Origin: Macrosoma leucophasiata
Lineage: Eukaryota; Arthropoda; Insecta; Lepidoptera; Hedylidae
Assembly: GCA_036365455.1 (NCBI GenBank)
Contig: JAWQUS010000004.1
Span: 3,293,501 to 3,357,500 of the forward strand
DNA length: 64,000 nt
Direction: 5' to 3'
The notes beneath the pieces are model-generated. The model was not told the DNA's origin and made no database searches. It saw only the letters and a program-made list of their open reading frames with translations. A program made the translations under genes and the position numbers. Positions within the stretch are counted from its first letter, which is position 1. Each line of letters starts with the position of its first letter. Below are positions 21,681 through 34,662 of the stretch, piece after piece.

Positions 21681-24600
21681 TATGCTGTGCGTGTTTGAGT
21701 GATCTTGGTTTAAATATGTATCAAGTTTTTCCTTTTTTCATGCGCATGCGGTGTATTGTACGTTTCATTTTTAATAGATCCACATTTTGAAGTATGAATG
21801 TTTTCTTGTTTTCTTCTGACTGATTTTTATACCTACTAAGACCTACCTACCTAAGAGTCTGTGCTTATTTTGATTATTTGTATGCCAAAAATTAAAATTG
21901 GCAGGTACCTATACCACTGCATACTTTAGTGTTGAGTTATTCTTGATTTGAAGTTAGAAAATTTAGAGATGCTGATAAATAGGCTGGAAGGTTAGCAAAA
22001 TTAAATTCTATGAAATCTAGTTTAATTTATTCAGGAATAATATTTACGAGTGTATAAGACAGTTTTACGTAAGTATCTAACATATTTTTTAAAAGTGACT
22101 ATGTTTTTACACCCACATCTATTTCCACGCACGAAAAATATAGTTAAATGTGTATGATGTTACTTTTCGATGAAAAATTGAGATAATTATTACTTGTTTA
22201 GTATTCCATGTTTTGAGTTACGGTAAAAAGAATACATACCTAAATAATAATAAGATGAAGGTAAACATAATAATTTATGAAGCAAATTTTAAGAAATATC
22301 AAAATAACATTTTAACACTTTTGAATAAACCTAGTATTTAATTAAGAGACCTAGAAAAATGGTTAAGGTACTACAAGCTACCAAAGCACTTAATAAAATT
22401 GGCACCACATAGACTTATTAGTTTTGAGTTCAAGTTTGATATTCCAGATACCTTCCAATATAAATAAGAATAGAATAGTTTTATTTTTAAAGCCGATCCA
22501 TACTATTCTATCTCAATGCAGGCTGATACGAGATTTTTTTTCTCTTTATTCAAGTTGGCTGCGTAACACAGGTGTCTCTAGCTGACTATACAATAATATA
22601 TACGCTTTTTTGTTTATATGCGCGTATTTTATTGTTTTTTGTCGAAGGCTCATGCATTTGTTGAGACGTTGACGCTGTGACAAATTGTAGTGGCTCTTTC
22701 CTGATTGTGGCACGATTATCTTAGGTTATGTCTTTTCGTACTTTTCATGTAAATGTAAAATTGAAAAGTTTATGCGCATTGTAATTTGTTTAACGTTACT
22801 ACTGTCTAGATACTAATTTTATATAAATCAGTCGTCATAAAGTTAAGAGATACTTTACAAATACATAAATGGTGTGTAGCAAACGATAGCTAATACAAAA
22901 GTTTAAAATTTAAATTTGTCCCAAAACACTTGCAGGTTCAAGCAATAAGCAACTCCTTAGTTTACATCACAAAAACTGTTTATTACTGATTTCAACACTG
23001 CTGCGGTGCTTTGCTAATGCGTGTGTAATAAACAGGTAAGAGCTAGATAATGCGTGGTTGGGTCGTAGTATAATTTGTATTTGCGTGCTCTGTGACGACG
23101 CCTTTGAGATAGGTAAGTAATTGAGACGGGATTACGTCTGAACCAATTTTGTGTTCAGCTTCGAAAAGTAAGATTTGTTTATGTGCGTTTGGGACCAAAA
23201 AATTGTAGTCAAAGCTTCAAAACTATTGTACTAGTCATGTAAATGTATTTTCTCTATTTGGTCGGACATCGTTGTGACAGTATTGTGTGCTTTAAACTAA
23301 TAAGTACTCAATTATTGTGTCTAAATATGAAAAAATTAAAGGGGAATAGAAGAATAGTAAAAACTACAATTTAATTTTTCCATACAAATAGTCCGTATCT
23401 ATCAAACCTTTGACATATTTCATTTTGAGGCAATACTAAGTTTGACGGGTCAGCTAGTATATAGATAAAGATGTTTGTATCCCAGTTTCTTATTCTCAAT
23501 GAAAACATTTTTATGTTAAGATTGTCTGAAAACATTATTCCCTTCTTCATTTTTAACCAAAAAAGAGTGCAGAAATATATAAGGAATTTAGAATCTCAGA
23601 TTCCGATTTTATTTCTTCCGTTTGAAAAAACAAAAAAGAGTTTTGTTTTTTTATTAATTAAAAATCTTCTTTTGCGTTTCGAACCTAAAGCGTTGTAAGG
23701 TGACAACGGTAAAGAAATAATGCAACCTTCTTAAAATCTGTTGTCAGTACTATAATTTTACAAAGAAAGAAAAAAATACAAAATACTGACGAGTACAAGA
23801 CCATTAGAAGTGTAAAGATCATAATCTCAAGCATAAAGCTCGTAAAGCTCAAGATAAAGCTCATAACTTTTTTTAACGTTTTTGCAAACATAAATCATTA
23901 AGACGATCTCTAGCTGCAATAAAATAAAACCTTGAACTAAATAAACTATTTAATACTTTGTACCATAGGTGTTTGAACATCAAACACTTGAATGTCATAA
24001 AACGGTCAGGTTTATGACTCGTAAATCAAGCTTCGATAGGATCTTCGTAACGAATGAAATGAGAAAATGTCTCAATTGAATTTACTTACCTATGTTGTTC
24101 AGAAATGATTTTATGTCACTAAAGTAGTAAATAGTTAAAAATCCATAATGGCAAGTGATTACTGCTGCTTATGGTTATCTACAAAAAGCCGGAGGCTCAT
24201 TGGACCAGCATTGATGTTCCTGAAGGTAAAAGATATGGATCTATGTATTAAAGATTACTTGCCATTACTATCTAATATGAATAGAAACTCCTCTCATGTT
24301 ATGTACTCGTTTAAATGCATATTCAAAAATAACTTCTTACAAATCATTTCTTTGAAGAAATGAGACTTTTCTCGAATTGGTTTAATGTCTAATTAACATA
24401 TTTAATGCAGTGTCAGTATTTTTAAGACAATGTTACAAAACTATGTTGACTATGTGTAATATGTATCTGTGAAAGTTTAATGAATGATATACTGTAACAC
24501 CATATTTAAACATCATTTTAATGTCTTTTATGTTGAAGTGATATAAAATTATACAACAAAAACTCAAAATACTTTTTTATGTGACACATTAGTTTTTAAA

Positions 24601-26032
24601 ACTTGAAACACAGTAAACACACAATACAGAGACATTTCTATCTAAAATCAAAGACAGGTGATTAGAAACTTGGTAAACATTGGGGCCCAAAATTCCCATG
24701 GATCAAGTATCACAATACCCATGGTCAATTCCCAATGAATAGATTTGTCGAATCACTTACTTGTTTTCCAATAGAATGACCAATGACTTTACACAAATAC
24801 AAATAAATTGATTAATCGAGAAACACAATTCTTGAGCATGATTCTGAAAAGAATTGTTGATGACCAAACTGACACGATCAAGTTTGCTACAGATGAGTTT
24901 AATCTCATAAACACGTTTTAAGTATTTAATAAGATGATTAATCAAGTTAACAGAGATGTAATGGAATTAAAACTTGGTGACAAGAGATGTGAGAATGACC
25001 ACACCTTATAAAAAGGTGGTGTAACAGTATTTTTATATGTATACGATAATTATTTTACGTAATTTTTATTCAGTTAGCGTCTCCTCGCGCTGTGCTACAA
25101 CAGAATTAATTTGAAAAGTTCAAATATTTTTTTAAATATTTTTGACGATCTAAGTTTTTTACGACACCTATGTAGTCAATATATACATAATACGGAAATA
25201 AAATGAAAAAATAAAGACATGGTATGAAAATATAATAATATATTTAACCGATACTGAATGATAAAATCAAAAATATTGCATGAAATATCAGCGATTTCAA
25301 TCATAACCTCGAAACCATTTCGCAATAACTATCAATCAGCTAAAGAGAAAAATTAAAATTATCCGTAATTGAATTTAGATTCCACGTACTCGTTACTTAA
25401 GACCAGGGTTTTTAAATCACAATAATTATTTGTCCAGTCACAGAAACCAGTTATAACAGTTACACCGGTAGTCAGAAGATAGGATTAAGTACTTAACAAC
25501 AATTAAACTCGACGACGATGCAAGGGGTCTTGATTGCCAGTATAAATAGATATGTACTAGTTTTTCTGTGTTGATTCGTCATAATACTTGTAACTACGCA
25601 GATGATACTATTAGGTACGATTTTAATTATGTTTTTAAAGGATTATTGAAGGACATCTATGCAAAAGGAACCAGTGAAGACGGATAAATTTACGATTAAA
25701 ACGATAAAAAATAATTAAATTTGAATGTAAATTTTAATTTGATTTAACCGATTTTGAACAATTCCAATTACTGTGTCGCTTTTGAAATTGAAATTTAGTT
25801 TTTGATATAAAATAGTTAAATATTTTCTATTCAAGTTGGAAGAAAATTTAACGAGTGGAATCCATGAGATTTATAGACCGATATTTGATACAATTTTATC
25901 GAAAAGATATATATCGACCTAAAGCGACAGTAGATATTAACTATCGGCTGTTTATTTACATAAGTGAGATATATGTGTACGAGACAATTTATTAAAATTG
26001 GATCGAGTATCAGAATAAAACGTTACTCCAGA
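21681..26032. other. Long featureless AT-rich stretch
   Basis: No gene with recognisable domains. A Helitron-like 3' end (gacgggtcagctag|t, about 23444-23458) is the only mobile-element trace. Short open frames near 23471, 23685, 24148 and 24757 look like chance frames in AT-rich DNA. Confidence 0.4.
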
Positions 26033-26175
26033 TATCAGAATCAGAAATTTATTTACCCATTTAGGATTACAAGCACCTATTATGAAACGTCTGTAATAAA
26101 TAAAATAAATTAAAGCGAATAATAAATACAAACTAAAACAATACTATTAAAAATATCACTACGATGAAAACTATC
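26033..26175 (-). mobile_element. LINE 3' tail fragment
   Basis: On the minus strand it ends gaataaat-like then aaatttctgattctgatat, the same ending as the LINE at 7536-8210 (ggtgcctgt...taaatgaat...ttctgattctga). It is a 3'-only copy of that family. Confidence 0.55.
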
Positions 26176-27642
26176 TTTAACAAACTAATGTGTGATGATA
26201 TAAGGTGAAGTAAGTAGAATGGCTAATAGATAAAATAAAAACTCTTCGTTCATTTAAATAATTTCGATTTTGTTATGAGTTCAGATCATCCAAACGGATT
26301 CCATGCTTCTTTTTGATAGACCCAAGGAAATCAAATGATACATCACTTTAAACCTTTGAATACCGGATTAGTGAACACGTTTTTTTATACCAATTATCTA
26401 TGATTATAGTTAATTGTTGCTCCCATTATAGTGATATACTAAATCATGGATAGCACGCCATTAACTGTTATCAAACCATCACTTTGAGCATAGACAGCTA
26501 TCGGTGGTACTTTATTTAATGACTGAGAGATTTATAATTTCTACCGGATCATAAACTGCTTGATATAGAGCTTTTATGTGATGATTTAATGTTTTGAAAT
26601 GTATTTAGTTGTTTTTATCTTGTGTTCTTTAAATCATTCTACAAAGTTTTCGGTTATTGTCGAAAACGTTTTGAAACATTTCTAAAGTAAAAATAGTAAT
26701 TTTAAAAATATAAATGTATCAACACCATATCTGATGTGTACACAACATTATTTTAGCTTAGGTAGGTATTCATTGTTAGCGAAGCCTTGCATTTCCAAAA
26801 TTAAATTTATGCTATTTTCAAATATAAAATATATAATAATCCATTCACACGAAATTAGGAAGGGTTTCGTCATATACCTACATACCTTTATTTACACAAG
26901 TAAACATGAAATTAAAAGGTCGAGTTACCGAACCAAAATATAATGCTTTTTTCATGTGCGAATGATATCGCAAAATAATTGTACATTAGTGTTTTGAAGC
27001 TAAGGTCAGTGTAATGTGTGTTATTTGTTGAAGTAAGTACACTTTTGGTGAATCAATACCACATGCAGAATGAAGTTCCAGAGAACGAAAACTTGCGACG
27101 TTGAAAGCTCTACTAGTAGTTGAAACTGATTTCGTAAACACATCATTTGAGAACGCGGTCGCGTCCAGACGCCTGGCATTGTATGCAAATTGTTAAAACC
27201 TCAAACTTATTAATTATTATAGTACGAGTCTGCATAGCGATGAGCTTGCGTTTCAAACATGTGCTGTTCCACTACTGCCCATGTAGCAACGCTGTATTTT
27301 TATACAGTCCACTTATAAATATCTATTTAATTTACCCTTCAATTGTTTTAAATTGGGTTGATCTATTTCTACCGTTTGTGGAGCTCCAACTACGGTGCTG
27401 GCGGCCTTCGGCCTTCGAGCAGAAGGCCGCTATGTAAGCTCTATTATATTGATAAGCAACCTAGTAAACATTATACTTTATACATAATAAATATGCATTA
27501 AAAATAGGTAGCATGGCAGCGTATCTCGATGAACGAAATAATTCTGCAGCGGGATCTTAACCTATATTATCTGATTCCGCAAGCAACCAGTAACTTTATA
27601 TTATTTTTCGCAATAACACATGCTAGTGAAATATATTTTTAT
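26176..27642. other. No gene seen; one small hairpin
   Basis: AT-rich spacer. At 27399-27431 gcggccttc and gaaggccgc form a 9-bp stem in a GC-rich island. Confidence 0.4.
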
Positions 27643-28004
27643 AGAAAAATTTGACTTTAGGCGAGACTCGGAACTCGCGGCCACGGGGAATCTAGTCCAG
27701 CCGCTCTTCCAACTGAGCTACCGAAGTTCACACCCAAGTTGTCAAGGGCAAGGGTAAAAGCGATTTCTTTACGATATTTAATAAACTGCAAAATTTATTA
27801 CACCGGTTGCCTAACAGCAAACTAGCATTGTTGGCAATAGATGTCGCTACTGCCACCATAAGGCCACAGTATGCAATAAATGTGAAGGAAAGATTTGACA
27901 ACTTGGGTGTGATCTTCGGTAGCTCAGTTGGGAGAGCGGCTGGACTAGATTCCCAGTAGCCGCGAGTTCGAGTCTCGCCTGAAGTCAAATTCTTCTTTCC
28001 ATTT
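27643..28004. repeat. tRNA-related repeat (family E), inverted dimer
   Basis: The left arm (about 27643-27749) and right arm (about 27894-28004) are reverse complements over about 105 bp. Each contains the same tRNA-like segment: minus strand 27654-27727 and plus strand 27913-27985 (box A tagctcagttgg, box B gagttcgagtctc). The central 145 bp (ggcaatagatgtcgctactg...) equals the leader of the monomer at 16078. The two arms differ at few positions, so the structure is fairly recent or kept similar. Confidence 0.75.
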
Positions 28005-28144
28005 TTCTTTAAGAAAATATATAATCAGTAACTTTACTAACTTGAATATATTAGCGCTGAATTTAACCATTTATTAACATGACAGATAAGAAAGAACGGG
28101 GATGTCTACGCCCTTGAGTTTGAATACTAGAGCAACGACTACAA

Positions 28145-28430
28145 TTTATGGTGGTAGAGCTCTAGTGAAGGAGCTCGTGGGCGTAAACACCACTGCATTA
28201 CCTAATATAAATGGTAGTGTTCAGCACTATCGTGTTCCGGTCAGGTGGTAATGTACGGCCCTGTAATTTCCGGCACAGAGGCAAAACACCTTACACCTCA
28301 GGAGTGGTAACGCATCTGCATTTTGACATTGGTCTTTGTGTGGGTGTCTATTGGCTGCAATCATCACTTAACATCAATGTGAACTGCATGCTTGTTGCCA
28401 TGCCACTTCAATGACATAAAAAAAAAAATC
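28145..28430 (+). mobile_element. Bm1-like SINE
   Basis: Starts ggtggtagagctctagtgaa and ends cacttcaatgacataaaaaa. It lacks the tacttgccgct segment and has a small duplication, ttgccatgccac, near the tail. Confidence 0.8.
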
Positions 28431-30850
28431 GAATTAGAAGGCTTTGACTTGGAAGTCACACCAAATGTAATTTTGAAACACAACGGGATTTTAAAATTCA
28501 GATAATAACTTTCATACAACAACCATGTCTTACAACAATGACATATCTGCTCATTAGTATTATTTTAGAAGGAAACAGATAACGCTGTCATTATACAAAT
28601 AAGTAATGGTTTTAGTTAATTATCATTTGAATGAGCGTAGCACGGCAGCCAGATGTGTTTTGTTGTGGCCAGCGATTGTTCACTGAGTTGTTACTTGGGT
28701 AGGATTCCACCAAACTTGATTAAGGATCTAGTTAACCTAGTTTACGGGCCTAATCAATAACATGTTAGAACGCATCGTTAAAACGCGAAGATAATCTTTA
28801 TTTCATTTTATGAAACTCTGACAGTATTCGTTAGTTGAACTTGGCAAATATAATAATAATATGCATTTAGAAAGTATATTCTTTCTCTAGCAAAAAAGTT
28901 AATGCAGAATATTGTTTACAAATATTTAAATGTAATTTATAATTAACTAGGTAGGTATGTAACTTTTAGTCATATTAATAAAAATATGTTTTGTTAACTG
29001 TTACTTATTTCTATGACTAATCTATCAGCCACATGGTAGTGTTCAGCACTTTTGTGTTTCGGTTAGATGGTAATGTATGGTCTCGTAATAATTATCACAG
29101 AGACATAACAACTAAGGTCTCAGGGGTATTTTGTATTTTGGTATTTTGTCCTCTGATTTTTGTTCGACATCCTAAAGGCTGCAGTCATCACTTGACATCA
29201 ATATGAACTGTATGCTAGTTTGTCACCTTGGTTACATGAAAAAAAAATACTGTAACATATCAAGGATTTTTATGTCAAACATAAAAATTTCGTTCAAATA
29301 AATATAACACCATCTGATTAACATATTTTTCAATAAGTTAATCTTAGATTAAACTACGATTAAATCTCAGATGTGTTTTTCTAGCAGTGTTCGGTGGAAC
29401 CGGGCCACAGACTAGAGTTAACCGTTAAGATCACAGAACAAGATTATGTTCAAAATAAGTTACTAAATCAGTGTCAAGCATCTATGTAAGTGGTCATTTA
29501 AACCTCAGATATTAACCAGTGTTTTCAAAACGAATAGAAAAATGTTGTATTTTTAAGAAGAATAAATAGTAAATGAGTGAAAACTTTTTGGTAATTCATG
29601 CCATCAGTGCGATTTTTTAAGCATTATTTTCTTGACGTGTTTATCAAATCTATTGATTGATTGATTAAGATTGAGTGAGACTTTGCAGTTTATAAAATAT
29701 CGTTTTAAATTGTCGCTGTGTCCTTAATAATTGTAATATTTTTAGAAAAAATTTAACCGGGAGACCTGTTGATTTACTTATGTATCTGCAACGTACTCGT
29801 ATTCATGCATAGCGGGTATAGTGAAATCTAGTATATTATTATAATGTACATATAACAATATACGAGCTATATATAGCTGCTTGCTTGTATCTCTGAAGGG
29901 TTAATTTGAAAATGTTCCAAGCACCGATAAGATTTCGGTGCCTTCAAGCCCGTATTGTCACTTATTGCAAATTATTTGCGGACAACCGCCGCCCGTTGGA
30001 AATTTCCAAAATTTTATTGGTCCTAAAATATTTTCGGCCCGTATCGGAACGTTAATTCCGGGAGCCGTGGTTTCTGACCTCAGGAATTTGGACGAGTTTA
30101 TTGTTGAAAATTTTATGGTGATGGCGTTCGGTAGCGTGTGCTTATGGTCTGCGTTTTAATGTCCATGGGAATTTCGGTGTCCTCCTATTTATTGTTGTAC
30201 CTATAGGTACGATATATTTTTTGTCGTTCTGCGCCAAATAATATTTGGCTTGATGTCGATCACAACAGATATTGAAAAAAAAATGTAATAAATTATTGTC
30301 TCGGCTAGTTGAATCGTAGCAATCAGTTACGCGTTGCGTAGGTACCTACCACTCATTACAACCTTGCTAAGATTTTAGTGAGTGAAACTGTTTGTGTTGT
30401 CACAATTTCTGCCTTTTAATTTGCAAATTGAAAAAAAAAAGAAAACAATTATTCCATTTTTCCAGTCTAATATTTCAGTCTAAAGATATCAAAGTAAGAT
30501 TATCAAAAGAATTAAGCAAAAATGTGATTTCCTTTGGACAGCAATAATCATGAATGTATTGTATCATAAAATTAAGAAAATGTTCACCTGGGAGCCGCCA
30601 GGACGAGCCGAGCGTAGCACTACCTTTTAACACCCTCATAACTTGGGTTTGAATTTTACCAGAAAACATATATACATTAAAAGATATATTGACATAATTA
30701 AGTTTACTATTGAGTAGACTTACTAAAATGCGTAGCTTGGCCCTTTTGCTACTATAAAACTATTGTATTTATAAAAAAAGTATTTAACAGAAGATAGATT
30801 TTTTTTTCTAATGACCCTGTGACGGTAGCAAAAAGGCTATTCCACGTATA
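28431..30850. other. Mostly featureless, with one old SINE
   Basis: An old Bm1-like copy is at 29023-29252 (listed separately). A 73-codon frame at 29938-30159 in a locally less AT-rich patch has no recognisable domain and no clear splice sites. Confidence 0.4.
29023..29252 (+). mobile_element. Diverged Bm1-like SINE (older subfamily)
   Basis: The body words are ggtagtgttcagcact, cgtaataattatcacagaga and ggctgcagtcatcacttgac, with the tail ggttacatgaaaaaaaa. The cgtaataactatcacagaga variant is shared with 36660, 37868 and 59862 and defines an older subfamily. Confidence 0.6.
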
Positions 30851-32129
30851 GGTTGGGGAAAAAGTTACTTCGCATTTTTTAAGATAATTCAAAACATTTT
30901 TTAATATAGTTTATTTAAATTTAACTAAAGTATGTATGTACCATTTTGTTCGATAACCTTTTGCCATCTTGTAGGTAGGGACATGATACCGTTGCTATAA
31001 AAATTTTGGGACTTCGCATCAAAATACCGCTACAAGTGGATTTGGCAGTCCTCTCGTGATGTTAACCTAACATTGCATAAAGAATTCTGAAGAGACCGAA
31101 ACAGGTGGAAATCTGAAGGTGCGAGGTCAGGACTATACGGCGGATGCATTAACACCTCCCAGCCAAACTCTCTTAATTTTTGCTGAGTGGCTATAGATGT
31201 GTGAGGTCTAGCGTTATCATGATGAAACACCACACCCCTTCTGTTGATCAATTCCGGCCGCTTTCTCTAAACTTCTTGCTTTAATCTCATCAGTTGTTCG
31301 CAGTTGAGTTAAGAATCGATAGTCCTGCCTGGTGGTAATAGCTCATAATGAATAATGCCCTTCCAATCCCACCACACACACAACATCACCTTATTGCGAG
31401 TATACTCGGGTTTCGCCACAGTCTGTGAAGCCTGACCGGCCTTTGACCACGACCTTTTTCGCACGTTCTTGTCGTACGTGATCCACTTTTCATCACCAGT
31501 TATCAGCTTCTTCAAAAATGATTCGGTTTCATTACGTCGTAATAAAGAATCACAAATGAGTACACGGTTCATTAGATTTCTTTCAGTGAGCTCGTGAGGT
31601 ACCCAAATATCAAGCTTTTTTTTGTACCCAGTTTTTTTCGAATGCGCCAAAACTGTTTTGTGATCAATTCTCAGTTCTTCAGCTACATTGTAACTACTGA
31701 TATGTCGATCTTGCTCCACTTTTTCAAAAATGGCATCCATTTTATCCGTAATTGGGCGACCAGAGCGAGGTGCATCTTTGACATCAAAATTTCCGGATTG
31801 AAAACGCTTAAACCAAATTTGTGCTACTCTCACAGACACTGCACTAGGTCCATAAACATCGCAAATTTTTTTCGCGGCTTGTGTTGCATTTTTACCTTTT
31901 TTGTAGTAAAATTTTAAAATGTATCGAATTTTTTCATTAGATTCACTCATCTTGACAGTACGAAAAACAAATGAAAATCACACATTTGCCTAATTTGAAT
32001 TTGGAATTATGTTCTTTAAAATTTTAACTTTCAATGATACCAAAACCAGCCAGATACGAATACTACAGCCAAAGAGATTTTATTACAAGTTCATACATAC
32101 TATAATGCGAAAAGACTTTTTACCCAACC
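30851..32129 (-). mobile_element. mariner element 1 (1,279 bp, defective)
   Basis: Terminal inverted repeats ggttggggaaaaagttactt and, at the other end, atgcgaaaagactttttacccaacc are flanked by TA on both sides. That is the standard mariner target. The length is normal for mariner and the transposase lies on the minus strand. The same subfamily is present at 50554-55425 (+) and 52375-53645 (-). Confidence 0.9.
30925..31950 (-). pseudogene. mariner transposase (broken)
   Basis: DD34D transposase for cut-and-paste movement. The N-terminal paired-like helix-turn-helix part (residues 1-110, with KGKNATQAAKKI and SGRPITD) is intact, as are WVPHEL and the first catalytic Asp in TGDEKW (about residue 153). 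The other two Asp, in HHDNARPH and LAPSD with 34 residues between them, are present but in another frame. Lesions: a 5-bp loss (gaact) at about 31309 shifts frame and creates a stop, a GAG-to-TAG change at 31267, and a TCG-to-TAG change at 31030. The start is the ATG of MSESNEKIRY. It is inactive. Confidence 0.9.
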
Positions 32130-32745
32130 TATTATTTTGACTATGGACGAAAGTCGGACGGATCGGACTACGACTTATTTTGGTTCCCAGACTTGACAGA
32201 CGTATGAAAAGAATTGCTTTACTTTGGGATGCACATCCTTAGTAAGTAAAGAATAAGTAGAATAAAGTAAAATAAGAATTCAACATGTCTGGAAAACAAT
32301 ATACGTAAGCGTTAAAAGTTTCACTCCAAGTCAAAATAAATCGTAGTGCGTAGACTGTGAATCTCGCCCTAAAAAGTAGTTTATGAAGATACAAATAGAG
32401 TTGGGGTGTATAGAGTACATTAGATAAAAGATAGATTGCACTCATTGAAATAATTCAGATGCAGGTAGCTGCATATAATTTTTCAAACTGCTGTTAGACA
32501 AAAGTTACTTTAATCTGCCCGGTGCCACGGAAACTGAAAAACACGTCGGGTTGATTTTAAAAACTCTTTTAGTTTAATATACGCGGGATAAATCAATAGA
32601 AAAAGCTTTATTTCAACTTCGTTTAATTTGTTTGGAGTCTCAACAAAGTGTAACATTCTCGGGTTGCCCATAAGGTAGAGGTCAATAAGACCAGCATCAC
32701 AATATCCACAGTGAACTATTAAGTGGTCGCCGTACGGTTTACGGT

Positions 32746-32999
32746 CGGTATAAAATTCAAAAGCGAGAGTCCGTTGTGATTTGTGACGTGTCCGATCGTA
32801 GGCGGCGGCTACCGTGTTCTACAGTGATGTTTTATATGTATATTATCGATATCGATATTTTATTTAAAAATATACTTATTTCTAATATACAAATTATGTA
32901 TTTTATGCATAAATTACTCTTTATTTTATTAATATTTTCGGCTGTTATCCGAACTGCAAGTTTTGCGAACGATTCGTTTTTTTTTGTGGCTGAGTCGTA
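32746..32999 (+). CDS. Speculative short ORF with signal-peptide-like segment
   Basis: A tataaaa word (32748) lies about 75 bp before an ATG at 32826. The frame to 32999 encodes 57 residues; from an inner Met the segment MHKLLFILLIFSAVIRTASFA has the n-, h- and c-regions of a signal peptide. It ends within ten residues, so it would need splicing (gagtc|gtaaaa) to make a protein. Hydrophobic frames are common by chance in AT-rich DNA, and no mature peptide is visible. Confidence 0.15.
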
Positions 33000-33310
33000 A
33001 AAATGTAATAAATAAACGGAGAAGAGTTTAAAAATTATAATGAGTCTAGGTGAATTAAAAGTATTGATAAAAATAAAACGTTGGAAACTAATCAACACTA
33101 TAGGTACTTTAATTATAAGTTGTCATTAAATTAAATAGATTTAATAGGAGTGTTCAAGAATCCCCACAGCAAGTTAAGTCTATGCTAGCAATTTCATAAC
33201 AGGTTCAACCTATTCCACCAACTTTCCTGATTTTTTTATTAAGGGAGGACATTTATACTTTTGATCACTTACAACTATCATGAATATGTGTTTATTATAA
33301 ATGGTAATTT

Positions 33311-33575
33311 ACTGGTGGTAGAGCTCCAGTGACGGAGCTCGTGGGCGCACCACCGCATTACCTTATATACTTGCCCCTAAATGGTGTTCAGCACTATTGT
33401 TTTCCGGTCAGGTGGTAATGTACCCTGTAATTTCCGACATAGAGGCATAACACCTTAGGCCTCAGGAATAGTAAGGCATCTGCATTTTGATCTTGGTCTT
33501 TGTGTGGGTATCGATAGACTGCAGTTATCACTTAACACCAATGTGAACTGCATGCTTGCTTACCACATAAAAAAA
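33311..33575 (+). mobile_element. Bm1-like SINE
   Basis: Starts ctggtggtagagctccagtg and ends gcttaccacataaaaaaaa. Several small internal deletions (gtaggcaccac, aatggtagt, cggcc) are visible. Confidence 0.8.
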
Positions 33576-34028
33576 AATCAGTAGCAACCTAAACCTGATA
33601 ATCTGTAATTAATTGAAGCATGTATGTCTGTCTTAATTGATTACATAACAACAAGGAAGTGCGTCAATGTCGTGCATTATTGCACATTAATTGCAATTCA
33701 TATTCTGCATTTATTCTAGAATTGCAATGATATTAGAATAATCGTTATTTACAGCTGCAAACAACTCAATTTATTTATATAGTTTTACATTTGCACCTTA
33801 ATTTTTCTTTTGTAAAATAAATTACCTAAATAGGTATCGATTTTTATCAAGTTTTGAGCTATGTGATATTTTGATTTTTGTCTTTGAAATTCATCAATCG
33901 AACATTTTATAGATTGATTTACATATTATGTTACTTATGTAGGTAAGTTGCTTATTTTTGATAACTTTTCAAGATGCCTACCCACAAACATGCAGAGATG
34001 TTTTACTAATTTGTCAACCATTAGTAGT

Positions 34029-34280
34029 CTAGAATTTATTTATTTATTTATTTATTTAATCTTTAATGCACATATTACAAAATGTGTACATAAGGTGGAC
34101 TTAATGCCATAAGGCATTCTCTGCCAGTCAACCTTAGGGTTGTAAAAGAGAGCATCAAAAGTTGCGGAGAGAAAAAAAAAATAAAAAAAAACAAAATTCA
34201 AACCAAAATAACAGATAAATATAAATATATATATATATATGTACATAAATATATATATGTACATATATATATATTTTTGA
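34029..34280 (-). mobile_element. LINE 3' end plus AT microsatellite
   Basis: On the minus strand ggttgactggcagagaatgc, then cttatggcattaagtccacc, then gtgcattaaagatt and a (taaa)n tail are the usual 3' ending of a lepidopteran Jockey/CR1-type LINE. No coding part is kept. 34205-34275 is (AT)n and (GTACATAT)-type simple repeat. Confidence 0.5.
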
Positions 34281-34471
34281 TAGAATTCGACATTACACCT
34301 ACACGTTTTTCAAATATAATTCGTCTCATATTACTGGCAATCACTCCCCCCACTTACCGAAATCCTCAATTTTTTTAATATTACCGGGTTCTCTATATAG
34401 ATAACCTATAGAGAGAATATAATGATCGGCAAAAAAAAAATTTTTTTTCCAGATATCATAATATAAACTTA

Positions 34472-34662
34472 CTAGCTGTCTCGGCAAACTTCGTATCGCC
34501 CTACAAAATAAAAAAAAACATGTCCAAAAATGTTATGGAAAATAGATGTTGGCCGATTCTCAGACCTACCCAATATGTTCACAAAATTTCATGAGAATCG
34601 GTCTAGCCGTTTCAGAGGAGTACGGTAACTAACATTGTGACATGCAAATTATATATATAACA
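34472..34662 (-). mobile_element. Non-autonomous Helitron-like element
   Basis: On the minus strand it runs from an AT-rich 5' end through cctctgaaacggctagaccg and attgggtaggtctgagaatc to a 3' end ...gagacagctag|t. It is the same family as 50056-50291. Confidence 0.6.

Noticed and set aside
29938..30159. 73-codon frame in a less AT-rich patch
   Set aside because: No recognisable domain, no clear splice or start context and no repeat evidence either way.
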